Below, piece after piece: positions 30,035-39,018 of a stretch of DNA of 64,000 bases. Source of the stretch: Caulobacter sp. BP25. GTDB lineage: Bacteria; Pseudomonadota; Alphaproteobacteria; Caulobacterales; Caulobacteraceae. The translations under genes and the position numbers were made by a program. The stretch is taken from contig NZ_PEGH01000012.1 in the NCBI RefSeq assembly GCF_002737755.1, positions 1 through 64,000 on the forward strand. Reading direction: 5' to 3'. How positions within the stretch are numbered: the first letter of the stretch is position 1; each line of letters opens with the position of its first letter. A model generated the notes under the pieces. The model saw nothing but the letters and a program-made list of their open reading frames with translations. It was not told the origin of the DNA and searched no databases.

Positions 30035-31060
30035 GTGACCGATCAAGCCCTCGAAATGCATATCCCCCGCAAGGGGCCGGCGACGGTGCTCACCGCAGTG
30101 GAGCGCCGTCTGCCGCCCCCGGCCGCCGGCGAGGTCCGGGTCGCGATCGAGGCCGTCGGAGTGGCCTATGCCGACATCATGATGCGGCAGGGTGTGTATG
30201 CGGGGCACAAGCCTCCGATCACGCCGGGCTATGACCTGGTCGGGCGGGTCGAGGCGGTTGGGCCAGACGTCAAGGACCTGGCCATCGGCCAGCGCGTGGC
30301 CGGGATCACCGTGTTCGGCTCCTATGCGACGCGCCGCAACGTCCCGGCGCGTTGGTTGGTCCCCGCGCCCGAGGGGGTGGATGCGGGCCGGCTGGTGGCG
30401 GCGGTCCTGAACGGCGTGACCGCCTGGCAGATGCTGCATCGGGTCACCAATGCCGCGCCCGGCGAATGGGTGCTCGTGCATGGGGCGGGCGGCGGCGTGG
30501 GCGGCCTTCTGCTCGACCTGGCGCGCATCGCCGGCGTTCGCGCCATTGGAACCGCCTCGCGCGGCAAGGCTGACGCAATCATCCAGCGCGGCGGCGAGCC
30601 GGTCGACTATGCGCGAGAGGACGTCGTCGGCCGCGCCATCGCCCTGAGCGGCGGCGGCGTGGCGGCTGCCTTCGATCACCTGGGCGGCAAGCACTTCAAG
30701 ACGGTGTCGATGCCGGCGCTGCGTCCAGGCGGCGTGGGCGTGTTCTATGGCGCTTACGATGTGAGCCGAGGCGGCAAGGTCAATCCGCTGGCGGTGGCCG
30801 ACCTGCTCTTGAATGCGCGATTCTCCAGCCTGGGCCTATTCGCCAAGGGGCAGGGCATGGTGGCCTATTCCAGCGAGCCGTGGCGGGATGGGCGGCCCGC
30901 CGCTTACAGAAGCGATCTCGCCACCGTGTTAAAGCTGGTTGCGGATGGCGTCCTCACGCCTGAGGTCGGCGCGACCTTTCCACTGCGAGCGGCGGCGGAG
31001 GCGCATCGCGTGCTTGAGGCTCGATCCGTGACCGGCAAGATCGTGTTGCTGAACACCTGA
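30035..31060 (+). CDS. Zinc-independent quinone oxidoreductase (MDR family)
   Basis: A 341-residue medium-chain dehydrogenase/reductase without the zinc ligands. The GroES-like N-terminal half has PGYDLVGRVEAVG. The Rossmann motif is HGAGGGVGGLLLDLA near 160. Such enzymes reduce quinones or enones with NADPH. GTG 30035 was chosen over an upstream TTG, since CAGGAA lies just before it and the N-terminus then fits the family. It partners with the SDR upstream. Confidence 0.88.
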   Translation: MTDQALEMHIPRKGPATVLTAVERRLPPPAAGEVRVAIEAVGVAYADIMMRQGVYAGHKPPITPGYDLVGRVEAVGPDVKDLAIGQRVAGITVFGSYATRRNVPARWLVPAPEGVDAGRLVAAVLNGVTAWQMLHRVTNAAPGEWVLVHGAGGGVGGLLLDLARIAGVRAIGTASRGKADAIIQRGGEPVDYAREDVVGRAIALSGGGVAAAFDHLGGKHFKTVSMPALRPGGVGVFYGAYDVSRGGKVNPLAVADLLLNARFSSLGLFAKGQGMVAYSSEPWRDGRPAAYRSDLATVLKLVADGVLTPEVGATFPLRAAAEAHRVLEARSVTGKIVLLNT

Positions 31061-31110
31061 CCGCGCCGAGCTGAACGTCCAGTTTCTGGAGGCGGGGCAA
31101 TGTCCGTTCA

Positions 31111-31377
31111 TGGCGCTTGTTGGACATAGTCGCCGCTCGGGATCACCGAGCGTTTGAGACGACGCTCCCGAGCGGCATCACTAAGTCTGCGGTTGTCCTT
31201 ATTGGCCGCCAGGCGCTTTGACAGGACGCGTCCGACGTACGCGGACGTCGGGAGCTGGGGATTTCGCGACCACGTTGGCGAGCGACTCTCGTCGACGTTG
31301 TTCAACCCAAGCTTCGACTTCGGCGAGATCCCAGGCGACGCAGCGGTTTGTAAGATTGAAGCGACGAGGGAAGCGGC
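31111..31377. repeat. AlpA-region repeat, copy 1
   Basis: Aligns over its whole length with 38749-39018, from TGGCGCTTGTTGGACATA through a conserved hairpin (CGCTCGGGA ... TCCCGAGCG, 31133-31172) into the C-terminal half of alpA. It is the conserved right-end module of what seem to be two related insertion units. The hairpin lies just downstream of alpA and may terminate it. Confidence 0.85.
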
Positions 31378-31510
31378 CCTGCATCTCGAGCCCGTAGATG
31401 GTGGTGTCGCTGAGCGGAACGAGCTGGCGAAGTTGCTCGCGACGGATGGGGCGCGTTGGCCGAGCAGGAGGTATGAAGCGCTTTGAGGCGCCATTGACGT
31501 CTTGGGTCAT
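31199..31510 (-). CDS. AlpA-family phage/island regulator
   Basis: A 103-residue DNA-binding protein. The central MerR-like helix-turn-helix (QLVPLSDTTIYGLEMQGRFP) is followed by RFNLTNRCVAWDLAEVEAWVEQR, the hallmark of AlpA-type excision/integrase regulators on prophages and genomic islands. The C-terminal tail is basic. The start at 31510 is the best family fit; a longer frame to 31582 exists. It sits about 410 bases inside the putative right attachment core and supports a mobile origin. A truncated sister copy is at 38816. Confidence 0.85.
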   Translation of the reverse strand: MTQDVNGASKRFIPPARPTRPIRREQLRQLVPLSDTTIYGLEMQGRFPRRFNLTNRCVAWDLAEVEAWVEQRRRESLANVVAKSPAPDVRVRRTRPVKAPGGQ

Positions 31511-31918
31511 AGCGTTGGTCCATATGTTCCGTCCGGGAGTGGACGGTTCTTGGACGCTTTTGGTCATACGTGGCCTTGCCAAGACGGGCGGTATCTGCGC
31601 GGAAAGTCGGTCACCCGCAGTGCGCGCCGGATCAGCTTGTAAGGCGGTCGCGCGGCAATGCGCCGGAACTCGCCGAGCGTGCGGTTCTAGCGTAGAGTGG
31701 CGTGCAATGGCTGGCGCGTTTCGGTGTATATTTGACTTTTATTTCGTTATGGGGCTGCGGGGTGGCTTTGCACAGGCCAATACGATGAATAGTCAAGTGA
31801 TTTTATTTTCCAATAAAAACAAAACGGTAGTAAATCGACGCCTGCTGTGACGGCTACCACATTCTTGTGAACGAAAAAGCTCAATAAAAAAGGCCCCTTG
31901 GGGGCCTTGTTGATAATT
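31511..31918. other. AT-rich right-end region of the putative island, with terminator
   Basis: No credible gene. The last 180 bases are strikingly AT-rich compared with the surroundings. A strong hairpin, AGGCCCC (31891-31897), loop TTG, GGGGCCT (31901-31907), is preceded on the plus strand by a run of A, so on the minus strand it is followed by TTTTTT and would end leftward transcription. It lies 12 bases before the att core. Confidence 0.7.
31885..31910 (-). terminator. Rho-independent terminator (leftward)
   Basis: 7-bp GC-rich stem with a 3-base loop. On the minus strand it is followed by a run of six T. It would insulate the island end from transcription entering across the att site. 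Confidence 0.75.
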
Positions 31919-31930
31919 GAGTGGGAGTGA
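31919..31930 (+). other. Putative attachment-site core (right), guaA 3' end duplicate
   Basis: GAGTGGGAGTGA matches the end of guaA (GAGTGGGAGT then TAG at 6049-6060) and provides an equivalent stop codon. Sequence after it (GGTAATAT and onwards) also matches the DNA after guaA. With the left copy it brackets 25.9 kb. Confidence 0.6.
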
Positions 31931-32213
31931 CGGTAATATGGCACCGCATTCGCCAGATTCTCATCCGTCGTCTCACACTCGATTTGGCGGCCCCGGCGAC
32001 GACCATGCGCGCCTTCTTCTCGCCTAGTGATCTGTATAGGAACCCGCTTTCAGCAGAGTGTAAAGCGGCATCCCAGCGGCGTCGTACTGTGGCGTGGAAG
32101 GGCAGGCGATCGGCGGGTTTGACGGCTGCGCAGACCGTTGGAAGATCGAGATCGATATGTCGTGGGGCGACCGCATCTGGCTCTTCTCTGACCTTGGGAG
32201 GATCCGCTTACGG
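31931..32213 (+). repeat. Dispersed non-coding repeat R, copy 2
   Basis: Colinear with 6061-6345 at moderate divergence, including the identical 20-base run at 31962-31981 and GACCTTGGGAGG near the end. It contains no credible gene. The remaining stretch to 32290 shows nothing. Divergence between copies suggests two related but distinct elements rather than a recent duplication. Confidence 0.8.
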
Positions 32214-32290
32214 CAGTGCTCAATCTCTCTGACCGCGGGCGGTCGTCTCGAACGCAAACACGGGAGGTGGTCTTAATACGTTCTAGCGCT

Positions 32291-32917
32291 TCAGCCGGCG
32301 TAGGACGTCGTGGCGTCCTCCTGTTCGATGGTAGGGCTGACGCCGTGTTCGCGCATCAGGGTTTCCCACCCCCGTATCATGCTGGTGGCCGCCTGTGTGT
32401 GGCCCAGGCTGCGGAAGCTCACGCCCGCCCCCTCAAGAAGCATCACCAGTCCATCGACCAGCACATTCGGCGCCTCGACCCGCGCCTGTTCGGCGGCTTC
32501 AAACAGATGGCTTCGCAGCCGCGTTCTGTAGAGCTTGCAGACCCTGCTGATCACGTGATGGTCTTCGTGAATCTCGACCTCAAGGTTCGACAGCAGCCAG
32601 CCTCGATAGGCGGGGTGTTCGATCTTTGCCGCCGCCGCAGTCACGATCGCGCGAAAACGCGCCATGGGCGTGACCGAGAGCCGCGTGGCGATCATCGCGA
32701 GGACTTCCAGGTCATCGAGGGCCAACTTGCCCAGACAGGCCGCGGCCAGATCGTCCTTGGACTCGAAATAGCGATAGAACGTAGACTTGGTGAGGCCGCT
32801 GCGGGCGACGATGTCGTTGACCGTGACGGCGCGAAAGCCGTGTTCATAGAAGAGGACGGTCGCCGCTTCGATGAGCCGGTCACTCGGCGTGTCAAATGTC
32901 GGGATCTTGGCGCTCAT
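32291..32917 (-). CDS. TetR/AcrR-family regulator
   Basis: A 208-residue regulator with a helix-turn-helix at about 28-47 (TVNDIVARSGLTKSTFYRYF) and a ligand domain starting FESKDDLAAACLGKL. The start at MSAKIPTF has AAGGA at good spacing. It lies just downstream of the efflux operon on the same strand, 63 bases after the transporter stop, and may be co-transcribed with it or control it. A second TetR gene on the other side is frameshifted, so this may be the only working local regulator. Confidence 0.9.
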   Translation of the reverse strand: MSAKIPTFDTPSDRLIEAATVLFYEHGFRAVTVNDIVARSGLTKSTFYRYFESKDDLAAACLGKLALDDLEVLAMIATRLSVTPMARFRAIVTAAAAKIEHPAYRGWLLSNLEVEIHEDHHVISRVCKLYRTRLRSHLFEAAEQARVEAPNVLVDGLVMLLEGAGVSFRSLGHTQAATSMIRGWETLMREHGVSPTIEQEDATTSYAG

Positions 32918-32980
32918 GAGCAAAAATCCTTGAACCAGGCGATAAGGCCGCCCCGGCGGCCGGGGCAATGAGGTAAGGCA

Positions 32981-34516
32981 TTAGTGAACCGCCGAGGTGT
33001 CGACGACGCGGGTGGGGCGCGGGGCCAGCCAGATGATCAGGGCGGCGGCGATGAACAGGATCGCCATCGCCAGGAAAACCTGGTTCGTCGCCAGCATCAC
33101 GCTCTGGCCCTGGACCAACTGATCAATGTTCCCCAGGGCTTGCTCGGGTGACATGCCGGCCGCGTCCATCTGGTTCATCACGCCCTGAGGATCGTTCAGC
33201 AGGCCCGATAAGCTGTCGTGGTTGCGGCTGGCGTTGTCCGACCAGACGGTGCTGACGATCGACGTGGCGATCGCGCCCGACAGTGTCCGGCAGAAGTTCA
33301 TCAGGCCGGCGGCGCTGGCGGTTTCGGGCTCGTCGACGCAGGCGAGAGCCAGGCCCGTCAGCGGCACGAAGAACAGAGGCATGCCAAAGCCCTGCAGCAG
33401 AAGCCAGTGACCGATATCGAAGAAGCCCATCTGCGAGTTCGCTTGGCTGCGCATCAAGGTGATCAGGCCCATCCAGACCAGGCCGATGAACACCAGCCGT
33501 CGCGGATCGACCTTGGTCGACATGCCGGCCGCGAACGGCGCCATCAACACCGCTGTCACGCCAAGTAAGGCCGTGACGTAGCCCGCGTCCGTGGCCGTGT
33601 AGCCCATGTTCTGCTGCAGCCACAGCGGGGTTAGAACATTGATGCCGAAGAAGGCGCCGAAGGCGACGCTCAGTGTCACGACACTGGCGCTGTATCCCCG
33701 ATGGCGGAATACCCGAAGATCGACGATCGGATTGGCGTCGGTCAGCTCCCAGATCAGGAAAGCGATGAAACCCAGCAGGGCGACAAGGCCCAAGCCGACG
33801 ATCAAGGGCGAGGCGAACCATTCGTGCTCCTTGCCCAGGTCCACCATGATCTGCAGCGCGCCGACCCAGACGACCAACAGGCCAAGGCCAACCAGGTCGA
33901 CCTTCGCCGAGGTCAGCGGGGTTTCATGGCGGCGCAGCAGCTTCCAGGCGAGCCAGCTGCAGATCGCCGCGACCGGTACGTTGATCCAGAAGATGGACGC
34001 CCAGCCCACATTGTCACACAGCGTCCCGCCCAGGATCGGCCCCAGGATCGGCGCGACCAGGGTGGTCATGGCCCAGAGCCCCGTGGCGGCCGCTGCATGC
34101 TTCTTCGGAAAGACCCGCAGCAGCAGGGTCTGCGACAGCGGCATCAACGGTCCTCCACAGGCGCCCTGCAGCACACGAAACAGCACCAGAAGGCTAAGCG
34201 ACGGCGCCAGCCCGCACAGGAACGAGAAGAGTCCGAAGCCGATCATGCCGGCGACGAACACCTTCACCGCGCCGAACCGGGCCGACAGCCAGCCGGTTAG
34301 CGGCACGACGACCGCTTCGGCCACGGCGTAGGAGGTGATGACCCACGTCCCCTGGCTGGGGGAGACCCCCAGGGCGCCGGCGATGTTGGACACAGAGACG
34401 TTGGCGATGGTGGTGTCCAGCACCACCAGGAAGTTCGCGGCGGCCAGGATCAGGCCGGCGAAGATCAGCGCCGGCCCGGACAGGGTGGGCGCGGCGGTGG
34501 GCGAGGCCTGGGCCAT
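32981..34516 (-). CDS. emrB: DHA2-family MFS multidrug efflux transporter (EmrB-like)
   Basis: A 511-residue, 14-helix proton-driven drug exporter. The first helix region has NFLVVLDTTIANVSVSNIAG, followed by GTWVITSYAVAEA, GWLSARFGAVKVF, and the antiporter motif in helix 5 (LGPILGGTLCDN). Both halves are intact. Gene order is adaptor-type (HlyD) and outer-membrane factor upstream in the same operon, which together form a tripartite pump across both membranes. It starts 19 bases after the HlyD stop. Confidence 0.93.
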   Translation of the reverse strand: MAQASPTAAPTLSGPALIFAGLILAAANFLVVLDTTIANVSVSNIAGALGVSPSQGTWVITSYAVAEAVVVPLTGWLSARFGAVKVFVAGMIGFGLFSFLCGLAPSLSLLVLFRVLQGACGGPLMPLSQTLLLRVFPKKHAAAATGLWAMTTLVAPILGPILGGTLCDNVGWASIFWINVPVAAICSWLAWKLLRRHETPLTSAKVDLVGLGLLVVWVGALQIMVDLGKEHEWFASPLIVGLGLVALLGFIAFLIWELTDANPIVDLRVFRHRGYSASVVTLSVAFGAFFGINVLTPLWLQQNMGYTATDAGYVTALLGVTAVLMAPFAAGMSTKVDPRRLVFIGLVWMGLITLMRSQANSQMGFFDIGHWLLLQGFGMPLFFVPLTGLALACVDEPETASAAGLMNFCRTLSGAIATSIVSTVWSDNASRNHDSLSGLLNDPQGVMNQMDAAGMSPEQALGNIDQLVQGQSVMLATNQVFLAMAILFIAAALIIWLAPRPTRVVDTSAVH

Positions 34517-34535
34517 GGTGGTGGTCCTTGTGGGC

Positions 34536-35693
34536 TCAGCGGCGCGTGTCGATGTCAGCCGTCATCGAAAGGCCGACCCGCAGCGGATTGGCCTTCAGTT
34601 CGGCGGGATCCAGCGCGATCCGCACGGGCAGGCGCTGAACGACCTTGATCCAGTTGCCGGTCGCGTTCTGGGCCGGGATCAGGGCGAAGGCCGATCCGGT
34701 GCCGCCCGACAGGCCCACGACTTTGCCATGATAGGTCACCGAGCCCCCGTAGAGGTCGGCCTTCAGCTCGACGGGCTGCCCGATGGCGACCTTGCGCAGC
34801 TGGCCTTCCTTGAAGTTGGCGTCGACATAGGCCTGCGCGATCGGGACGACCTGCATCAGCGTCGCGCCTGGGGCGACGCGCTGGCCGATCTGGACGTTGC
34901 GACGCGTGATCAGGCCGTCGATCGGCGCGCGGATGACGGTGCGGTCTAGGTCAAGGCGCGCCTGCTCGACGCGGGCGCGTGCGGCGGCGACCTCGGGGTT
35001 GGTCTCGACCGTGGCGCCGGCCGTCATGGCGGCGTTGGCGGCCAAGGAGCCGACGGCCGCTGCGCGGTTGGCCTGCGCCTGTACCTGTGCGGCCTTGGCG
35101 GAGGTCCAGGCCGCCTGGGCGTTGGCGAAGGCGTTCTGGGCGCGGGTCAGTTCGTCGCCGGAGACCGCGCCGTTCACGGCCAGGGCTTTGCGGCGCCCCA
35201 GGTCGATCCGGGCGCGCTCAAGGTCGGCCTGGGCCGAGGCTAGGCTGGCGGCGGCGCGCGACTGGTCGGCCTCTCGGGCGGCGATCTGGGCGGCCAGGCT
35301 GTCGTCTGTGGCCAGATAGCCGCGCACGCGGCGCTCAGCGCGGGCCAGCTCTGCCTCGGCCGAAGCGAGGGCGATCCGCGCGTCGCTGTCGTCGAGAGTC
35401 ACCAGGATCTGGCCCCGCTTGACGGGCTGGGTGTCGCTGACGGCGACGCTGCGCACGGGAGCCGCGACCAGCGGCGTTACCAGAGCGACGTCGGCGGCGA
35501 CATAGGCGTTGTCGGTTTCGACGTGGTGCGAGCCCACCAGGGCATACCAGGCGCCCCAGCCGAGACCGGTGACCAGCACCGCGCCCGCGAGGCCGGCGAA
35601 CAACTGCTTGCGCTTGGCGCCGGAGGCGGCGGACGAGGTGGAAGCGGGCGTCATGGTGCTCGCGGGGCTTTCGCTGGCTTCGTTGTCAAACAT
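34536..35693 (-). CDS. emrA: HlyD/EmrA-family membrane fusion protein
   Basis: A 385-residue periplasmic adaptor. One membrane anchor lies at about 30-50, then the biotinyl-lipoyl-like half (ETDNAYVAADVALVTPLV), a long Ala/Arg/Glu-rich coiled-coil hairpin at about 110-230, the second lipoyl half (TVIRAPIDGLITRRNVQIGQ) and a beta-barrel domain. It links the EmrB-like pump to the outer-membrane channel encoded upstream; the genes are 19 bases apart on each side. Confidence 0.93.
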   Translation of the reverse strand: MFDNEASESPASTMTPASTSSAASGAKRKQLFAGLAGAVLVTGLGWGAWYALVGSHHVETDNAYVAADVALVTPLVAAPVRSVAVSDTQPVKRGQILVTLDDSDARIALASAEAELARAERRVRGYLATDDSLAAQIAAREADQSRAAASLASAQADLERARIDLGRRKALAVNGAVSGDELTRAQNAFANAQAAWTSAKAAQVQAQANRAAAVGSLAANAAMTAGATVETNPEVAAARARVEQARLDLDRTVIRAPIDGLITRRNVQIGQRVAPGATLMQVVPIAQAYVDANFKEGQLRKVAIGQPVELKADLYGGSVTYHGKVVGLSGGTGSAFALIPAQNATGNWIKVVQRLPVRIALDPAELKANPLRVGLSMTADIDTRR

Positions 35694-35712
35694 GGAAGGG
35701 CTCCGAAAGGGA

Positions 35713-37143
35713 TCAGGTGGCGTGGTAGCCGCCGCCGAGGGCGCGAACGAGCGCGATATCCAGGGTGAAGGCGCGGGTCTCGAGGTCGGCGACCGCCCGC
35801 TGGTTGGCGATCATCGCGTCCTCAGCCGTCAGCACGTCGAGATAGGTCGACAGGGCGCCGCGATAGCGCTGCACGGCGATCGCGTGGGCGGCGGTCGAGG
35901 CTTCCAGCGCGGCGCGGCTTTGGGCCAGGCGCGCGTCCAGGGCGCGGGCGCTGACGGCGGCGTCGGCCACGTCCTGCAGCGCCTTGGCCAGGGTTCCGTT
36001 GTAGCTGGCCACGGCCAGGTCGTAGTCTGCCGCCGCGCCGCGATAGTTGGCGCGCAAGGCGCCGCCCTCGAAGATCGGCAGGCTCACCGCCGGGCCGATC
36101 GAGCCGACGCGCGAGGTGGCGCTATCAAGGAGATCCAGCCCGAGCGCTTGCTGGCCGAAATAGGCCGAAAGGTTCACGTTCGGATAGAATTGGGCCTTGG
36201 CCTGCTTGATGCGCAGGCGGGCGGCCTCGGCGCGCAGGCGGGCCGCGACCACGTCGGGGCGGCGGCCGATCAGGTCCGCGCCGACATCGGCCGGCAGGCC
36301 GAACGCCTTTATTGGTCCGCCGGTTGGACGCGCGATCGCCAAGCCTCGGTCCGGACCGGCGCCCAACAGGGCGGCGAGCTTGTTACGAGTCAGGCCGATC
36401 TGCTCGTCCGTTGTCGCCAGATCGGCGCGAGCCGTGGCTAGGCGCGACTTGGCTTGTTCGACCGCGCCTTGGTTCTCGAGGCCGTTGGCGGCGCGCTCAG
36501 CGGTTAGGGCGACAGACTGCTGGCGGATTCGCGCGGCGTCCTGGCTGGCGTCGCGGTCGGCGAACAGCTGAGCTAGATCGGCATAGGTGGCGGCGATGTT
36601 GGTCGAGAGAACCAGGCGCGCCTCGGCGGCGTCGGCCTTGGCGGCTTCGGCGTCCGAGGTCGCCGCCGCGAGGGCCGCGCGGTTCTTGCCGAAGAAGTCC
36701 AGTTCCCAGGCGAAGTCCAGCGTGGCGCGGCCGCTGTCGTTGTAGCCCTTGGGCACGAAGGCGGCCGGGATGCCGTTGTTGTAGCTTTGCCTGACCGAGG
36801 CGTAGGAGCCATTGGCCGTGACGCTCGGCAGGGTCACCGAACGCGCCTGGGCCGTGGCCGCCTGGGCCTTGGCCAGACGTGCGCTGGCCTTCGCCAGGTC
36901 TGGCGCGCCGGCCAGGGCCTCGTCCATCAGGCCGTTCAACTGTGCGTCGCCATAGGCGGTCCACCACTGATCGTCTGGCCAAGCGGTGGTTGGCGAAGCG
37001 GCCATGCTGCTTTCCGAGGCGTAGGCGGCGGGGGTGTTCAACGTCTGGGCGGGCGGCGTCTTGGGGAGGGCGGCGCAGGCGCCAAGAGCGCTGGACAGCA
37101 GCAGGCCAGCGATCACGGCGCGGCTGGGGGGCGTGAAGGGCAT
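35713..37143 (-). CDS. NodT-family outer-membrane efflux lipoprotein
   Basis: A 476-residue TolC-like outer-membrane factor with a lipoprotein signal (LLSSALGAC, lipid-anchored Cys about 22). Two OEP repeats follow, with long helical segments (ARLAKAQAATAQARSVTLPSVTA; AARLRIKQAKAQFYPNVNLSAYFG, each given in part). It is the first gene of the efflux operon, transcribed away from a frameshifted TetR gene with 112 bases between them, where twin CGTACAG sites lie. It should export the EmrAB substrate through the outer membrane. Confidence 0.92.
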   Translation of the reverse strand: MPFTPPSRAVIAGLLLSSALGACAALPKTPPAQTLNTPAAYASESSMAASPTTAWPDDQWWTAYGDAQLNGLMDEALAGAPDLAKASARLAKAQAATAQARSVTLPSVTANGSYASVRQSYNNGIPAAFVPKGYNDSGRATLDFAWELDFFGKNRAALAAATSDAEAAKADAAEARLVLSTNIAATYADLAQLFADRDASQDAARIRQQSVALTAERAANGLENQGAVEQAKSRLATARADLATTDEQIGLTRNKLAALLGAGPDRGLAIARPTGGPIKAFGLPADVGADLIGRRPDVVAARLRAEAARLRIKQAKAQFYPNVNLSAYFGQQALGLDLLDSATSRVGSIGPAVSLPIFEGGALRANYRGAAADYDLAVASYNGTLAKALQDVADAAVSARALDARLAQSRAALEASTAAHAIAVQRYRGALSTYLDVLTAEDAMIANQRAVADLETRAFTLDIALVRALGGGYHAT

Positions 37144-37160
37144 CAGTCGCTCGTTTTCAA

Positions 37161-37227
37161 ACCGTACAGTCCGGTCTATTTATATTTCCGCATGGCGCGG
37201 TCAAGTGAAAATCGTACAGGTTGGTCC
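37161..37227. promoter_or_regulatory. Efflux operon promoter with repeated CGTACAG sites
   Basis: ACCGTACAGTCCGGTC (37161-37176) and ATCGTACAGGTTGGTC (37211-37226) are direct repeats, 50 bases apart, that flank an AT-rich core (TCTATTTATATTT). They lie between the divergent efflux operon and TetR gene and are likely operators for that TetR protein. Confidence 0.6.
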
Positions 37228-37255
37228 AGAAAAGAAATTTGGAGATACCGAGCAG

Positions 37256-37850
37256 ATGCGGGTGAAGAGCGAGGAGAAGCGGCTAGCCATTCTGAACGCC
37301 GCCAAGGGTCTGTTCCTGGAGCGGGGCTATGTCGCCACCAGCATGGCCGAGGTGTCGGCGCGCGTGGGCGGGTCCAAGCAGACGCTCTACAGCTACTTCG
37401 CCTCGAAGGAAGGACCTCTTCGTCGCGGTGATGTTGGAGAAGGGGGCCACGCAGGTCGAACCGCTGTTCGACGCCTTCCACAGCAGTACGGATCTGGCAG
37501 GCGCCATCCGTGATTTCACGCTAAAGTTTGTAGCGTTCATCACGACCGACGAGGTCATCGCCTTCCGCCGCATCGTCTATGCCGAAGGGGCCAAGTCGGA
37601 TCTGGGCAAACTGTTCTACGAGAATGGACCCAAGCGCGGCTGGATTCGCATGGCCAGCGATTTCGCCAGGGCGATGGACGAAGGGCGCATGCGCCGCGCC
37701 GACCCTTGGGTCGCGGTGAACCAGTTCCAGGCCCTGTGCGAGGCAGGACCGATCCAGCGGCTGCTGGAAGGGTATGTCATGGTGGTCAGCGAACAGGAAC
37801 TGGCCGAGGCGGCCGCGGACACTTTCATCCGCGCCTACCAAGTTCCTTGA
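37256..37850 (+). pseudogene. TetR/AcrR-family regulator, frameshifted
   Basis: The first frame encodes MRVKSEEKRLAILNAAKGLF, then the helix-turn-helix MAEVSARVGGSKQTLYSYFASKE, and then runs into unrelated residues and a stop at 37513. The rest of the protein, from DLFVAVMLEKGATQVEPL to a normal C-terminus ending at 37850, continues in the frame one base later. One extra G near 37412 (GAAGGACC where GAAGACC would fit) explains this. If real, the repressor is lost and the divergent efflux operon may be constitutive; a sequencing error is equally possible. Confidence 0.88.
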
Positions 37851-38001
37851 GGCTGGTTACAAGGTCTTGCGTCACTCAGCGGACTAGCCCGCACCGTCGG
37901 CGTCTTGCCGGCAAGCGGACCTCAGAAGCGTCGTGCCGTTCGCCAAAGCCAGCACGGTTGAAGAGGGGCGAGACGATGGCGACAAGAAAGCCAGTGATGG
38001 A

Positions 38002-38547
38002 CTAGATCGGCTCAAGCATCTCGGCGAGCGCCAGCACCGCCGTCCACGTCCGCCCCGTGACCCGCGTGCCGAGGGTCTTCTCGACCAGACTGGTCGTCAG
38101 TTTCGAGCCGCCAATACCGTCGGGATAGATCGCATAGATCTGGCGGCTTTCGGCTCGAGCCTGCTCGGTTCCGCGAATCGCCGCGCGCAGGGCGCCCATG
38201 GCCTTCTTGTCGGGGGTGTCCTTGCAAAACAGAGTCATCAGCCAGCCCGGATCGGCCGCCGCGAAGTCCGGAAACGGGTTGGCCGCGACCAGGGCCCGCC
38301 AGGCCTCGGCGGTGCGGACATAGACATCGGTGCGCAGGCCCAGGCGCGCCATCAGCTCGGTTTCGATCTGGGCCTGAAGTTCCGCGCCAGTGCGCTCGCC
38401 GCACTCGAACAGCAGGTCGCCGACCTTGGGGCCCATGCGGACTTCGGTGTGACCAAGATCGGTCAGCAGGCGGGTCAGGTCGTCGGCGGTGATCAGACGA
38501 CCACCGGCGGCGTTGACGCCGCGCAGCAGGGCGATGTGGAGGGACAT
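38002..38547 (-). CDS. DUF1697 family protein
   Basis: A 181-residue cytosolic protein beginning MSLHIALLRGVNAAGG, with LITADDLTRLLTDLGHTEVR and the family's C-terminal TGRTWTAVLALAEML, i.e. DUF1697, of unknown function. It is complete and stands alone; the TetR relic converges on it with about 150 empty bases between. The region from 38548 to 38748 holds no credible gene. Confidence 0.85.
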   Translation of the reverse strand: MSLHIALLRGVNAAGGRLITADDLTRLLTDLGHTEVRMGPKVGDLLFECGERTGAELQAQIETELMARLGLRTDVYVRTAEAWRALVAANPFPDFAAADPGWLMTLFCKDTPDKKAMGALRAAIRGTEQARAESRQIYAIYPDGIGGSKLTTSLVEKTLGTRVTGRTWTAVLALAEMLEPI

Positions 38548-38748
38548 GGTCGGGCCTTTCGAACGCGGCGGCTGTGTAAGCGCTGGGCCGGCCGCCGTCG
38601 CGGGGGATTTGAGGCCGGCGCTTCGTACGCACGGTCCGTCGCCCTTGGCAAAGACCCTAGCTGTGGATGGGGCGGCCGACGGAGTCTCGAGAATATCCAG
38701 GCGCGCTGCTCAACGTCCTTATCTTGGATACAAACCAATGTCAGCAAT

Positions 38749-39018
38749 TGGCGCTTGTTGGACATAATCGCCGCTCGGGATCGCCGCGTGTTTGAAACGG
38801 CGATCCCGAGCAGCATCACGAAGTCGGGGAGGGGAGGACTTGCTGGCGGCGAGGCGCTTTGACAGGACGCGTGCGACGCAGACGGACGTCGGGAGCTGGG
38901 GACTTCGCGACCGCGCTGGCGAGTGACTCTCGTCGACGTTGCTCGACCCAAGCTTCGACCTCGGCGAGATCCCAGGCGACGCAGCGGTTTGTAAGATTGA
39001 AGCGACGAGGAAAGCGGC
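38749..39018. repeat. AlpA-region repeat, copy 2
   Basis: Matches 31111-31377. Its hairpin is stronger than in copy 1: GCTCGGGATCGCCG and CGGCGATCCCGAGC are exact reverse complements around an 11-base loop (within 38770-38812). The copy stops within alpA at AAGCGGC (39012-39018), where a piece of repeat R is joined. Confidence 0.85.
38816..39018 (-). pseudogene. AlpA-family regulator, N-terminally deleted
   Basis: Encodes RFPRRFNLTNRCVAWDLAEV onwards, the C-terminal half of an AlpA-like protein nearly identical to that at 31199. The N-terminal helix-turn-helix is missing. Upstream the frame runs into antisense repeat R and is not AlpA. The junction falls on the 7 bases AAGCGGC, which also occur in the intact alpA (31371-31377) and in R copy 2 (32063-32069), consistent with a microhomology deletion. 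Confidence 0.85.

Noticed and set aside
31747..31944. Short AT-rich minus-strand open frame beside the right att core
   Set aside because: It reads through the terminator and the att core, has no ribosome-binding site and no recognisable domain.
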